Shown piece after piece: positions 63,642 through 64,000 of a stretch of DNA of 64,000 bases. The stretch's first letter is position 1. Each line of letters begins with the position of its first letter. A program made the translations under genes and the position numbers. Origin of the DNA: Kitasatospora sp. MAA19 (GTDB lineage: Bacteria; Actinomycetota; Actinomycetes; Streptomycetales; Streptomycetaceae); NCBI RefSeq assembly GCF_029894125.1, contig NZ_JARXYZ010000014.1:62001-126000 (forward strand), in the 5' to 3' direction. Below the pieces are notes generated by a model. The model searched no databases. It saw only the letters and a program-made list of their open reading frames with translations, and had not been told where the DNA came from.

Positions 63642-64000
63642 ATGACCACCCGCGACCCGCACGAGCGCACCATCGTCCGCGGCGGCCTCGTCATCACCGC
63701 CGCCGACGAACTCCACGCCGACGTCCTGATCGAGGGCGAACGCGTCGCCGCGCTCGCCAGCACCGGCAGTTCCGCCGCCGAGGCCTGGAGCGCCGACACC
63801 GTCATCGACGCGACCGGCCACTACGTCATCCCGGGCGGCGTCGACGCCCACACCCACATGGAACTGCCCTTCGGCGGCACCGCGGCCTCCGACACCTTCG
63901 AGACCGGCACCCGCGCCGCCGCCTGGGGCGGGACCACCACCATCGTCGACTTCGCCGTGCAGCCCGTCGGCGGCTCGCTGCGTGAGGGCCTCGACACCTG
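63642..64000 (+). CDS. Dihydropyrimidinase / D-hydantoinase (3' truncated)
   Basis: The first ~119 residues are visible: MTTRDPHERTIVRGGLVITA, VIDATGHYVIPGGVDAHTHMELPFGGT (metal-binding H-x-H) and AAWGGTTTIVDFAVQP. These are the N-terminal signatures of cyclic amidohydrolases of the hydantoinase/dihydropyrimidinase type, which open the dihydropyrimidine ring to give the substrate of the upstream enzyme. GAGGAGC lies 8 bases before the ATG. The gene runs off the window. Confidence 0.92.
   Translation, partial: MTTRDPHERTIVRGGLVITAADELHADVLIEGERVAALASTGSSAAEAWSADTVIDATGHYVIPGGVDAHTHMELPFGGTAASDTFETGTRAAAWGGTTTIVDFAVQPVGGSLREGLDT

Overview
The window is high-GC actinobacterial chromosome, most likely Streptomyces, Kitasatospora or a close relative. 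Third codon positions are almost all G or C, GTG starts are common, and the content is typical of streptomycetes: a SigC-like ECF factor, a DasR-type site before a chitinase, an SPW-repeat protein, a homodimeric-type AceE and an HVDL-type cysteine leader peptide. Both end genes are cut by the window edges. I found no rRNA, tRNA, CRISPR array, transposase or prophage.

Layout. 0-1.5 kb: C-terminus of an unidentified protein with a Glu/Val/Ala-rich repeat. 1.5-13.6 kb: the most unusual block. It holds a metal-chelate ABC importer (binding protein, FecCD permease, ATPase) with a divergent cytoplasmic metal-receptor-like protein; a minus-strand operon of MFS exporter, P450 and PvcA/DIT1-type isocyanide synthase; a SigC-like ECF sigma factor divergent from a zf-HC2 protein; a Met/His-rich membrane protein; and a second P450. 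I read this as a candidate isonitrile copper-chelator (chalkophore) locus. 13.7-20.8 kb: metallo-hydrolase, an Lrp/LysE-type exporter pair, CoA-transferase, a DUF6461-like protein, an HdeD-like protein and a two-domain TrkA-N membrane protein. 21-28.4 kb: acyl-CoA and pyruvate metabolism (enoyl-CoA hydratase, AceE with a GntR regulator, HIBYL-CoA hydrolase-like protein, TetR/SDR pair). 28.5-33.2 kb: tyrosine catabolism (hppD, hmgA, an unknown coupled gene, fahA). 33.4-39.5 kb: phosphoribosyltransferase-hydrolase fusion, acyl-CoA oxidase-like protein with PadR, SPW protein and fumarase. 39.8-48.8 kb: VAO-type cholesterol oxidase, XRE-cupin regulator with azlCD, GNAT, glutaryl-CoA-dehydrogenase-like enzyme, R2K-type ATP-grasp and a phosphodiesterase. 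49-58.8 kb: Bcr/CflA-type exporter, GH18 chitinase, glycine-betaine-type ABC operon, and a cysteine dioxygenase/rhodanese operon behind a cysteine leader peptide. 58.9-64 kb: a giant patatin-like membrane protein and the start of a reductive pyrimidine-degradation operon.

Non-coding structure. Five intergenic elements near 9.9, 20.9, 28.4, 43.75 and 50.5 kb share one design: AT-rich palindromes built from degenerate 7-bp units (NNRACAG in the left half, CTGTYNN in the right half) with 13-22 bp arms, each just 3' of genes. Separately, short tandem arrays (unit 9, 15, 17, 24 or 28 bp) run across the stop codons of at least five genes. Strong GC-rich terminator hairpins and several operator-like palindromes next to regulators are also present.

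All functions are assigned by reading motifs and recalling families; no database search was possible.
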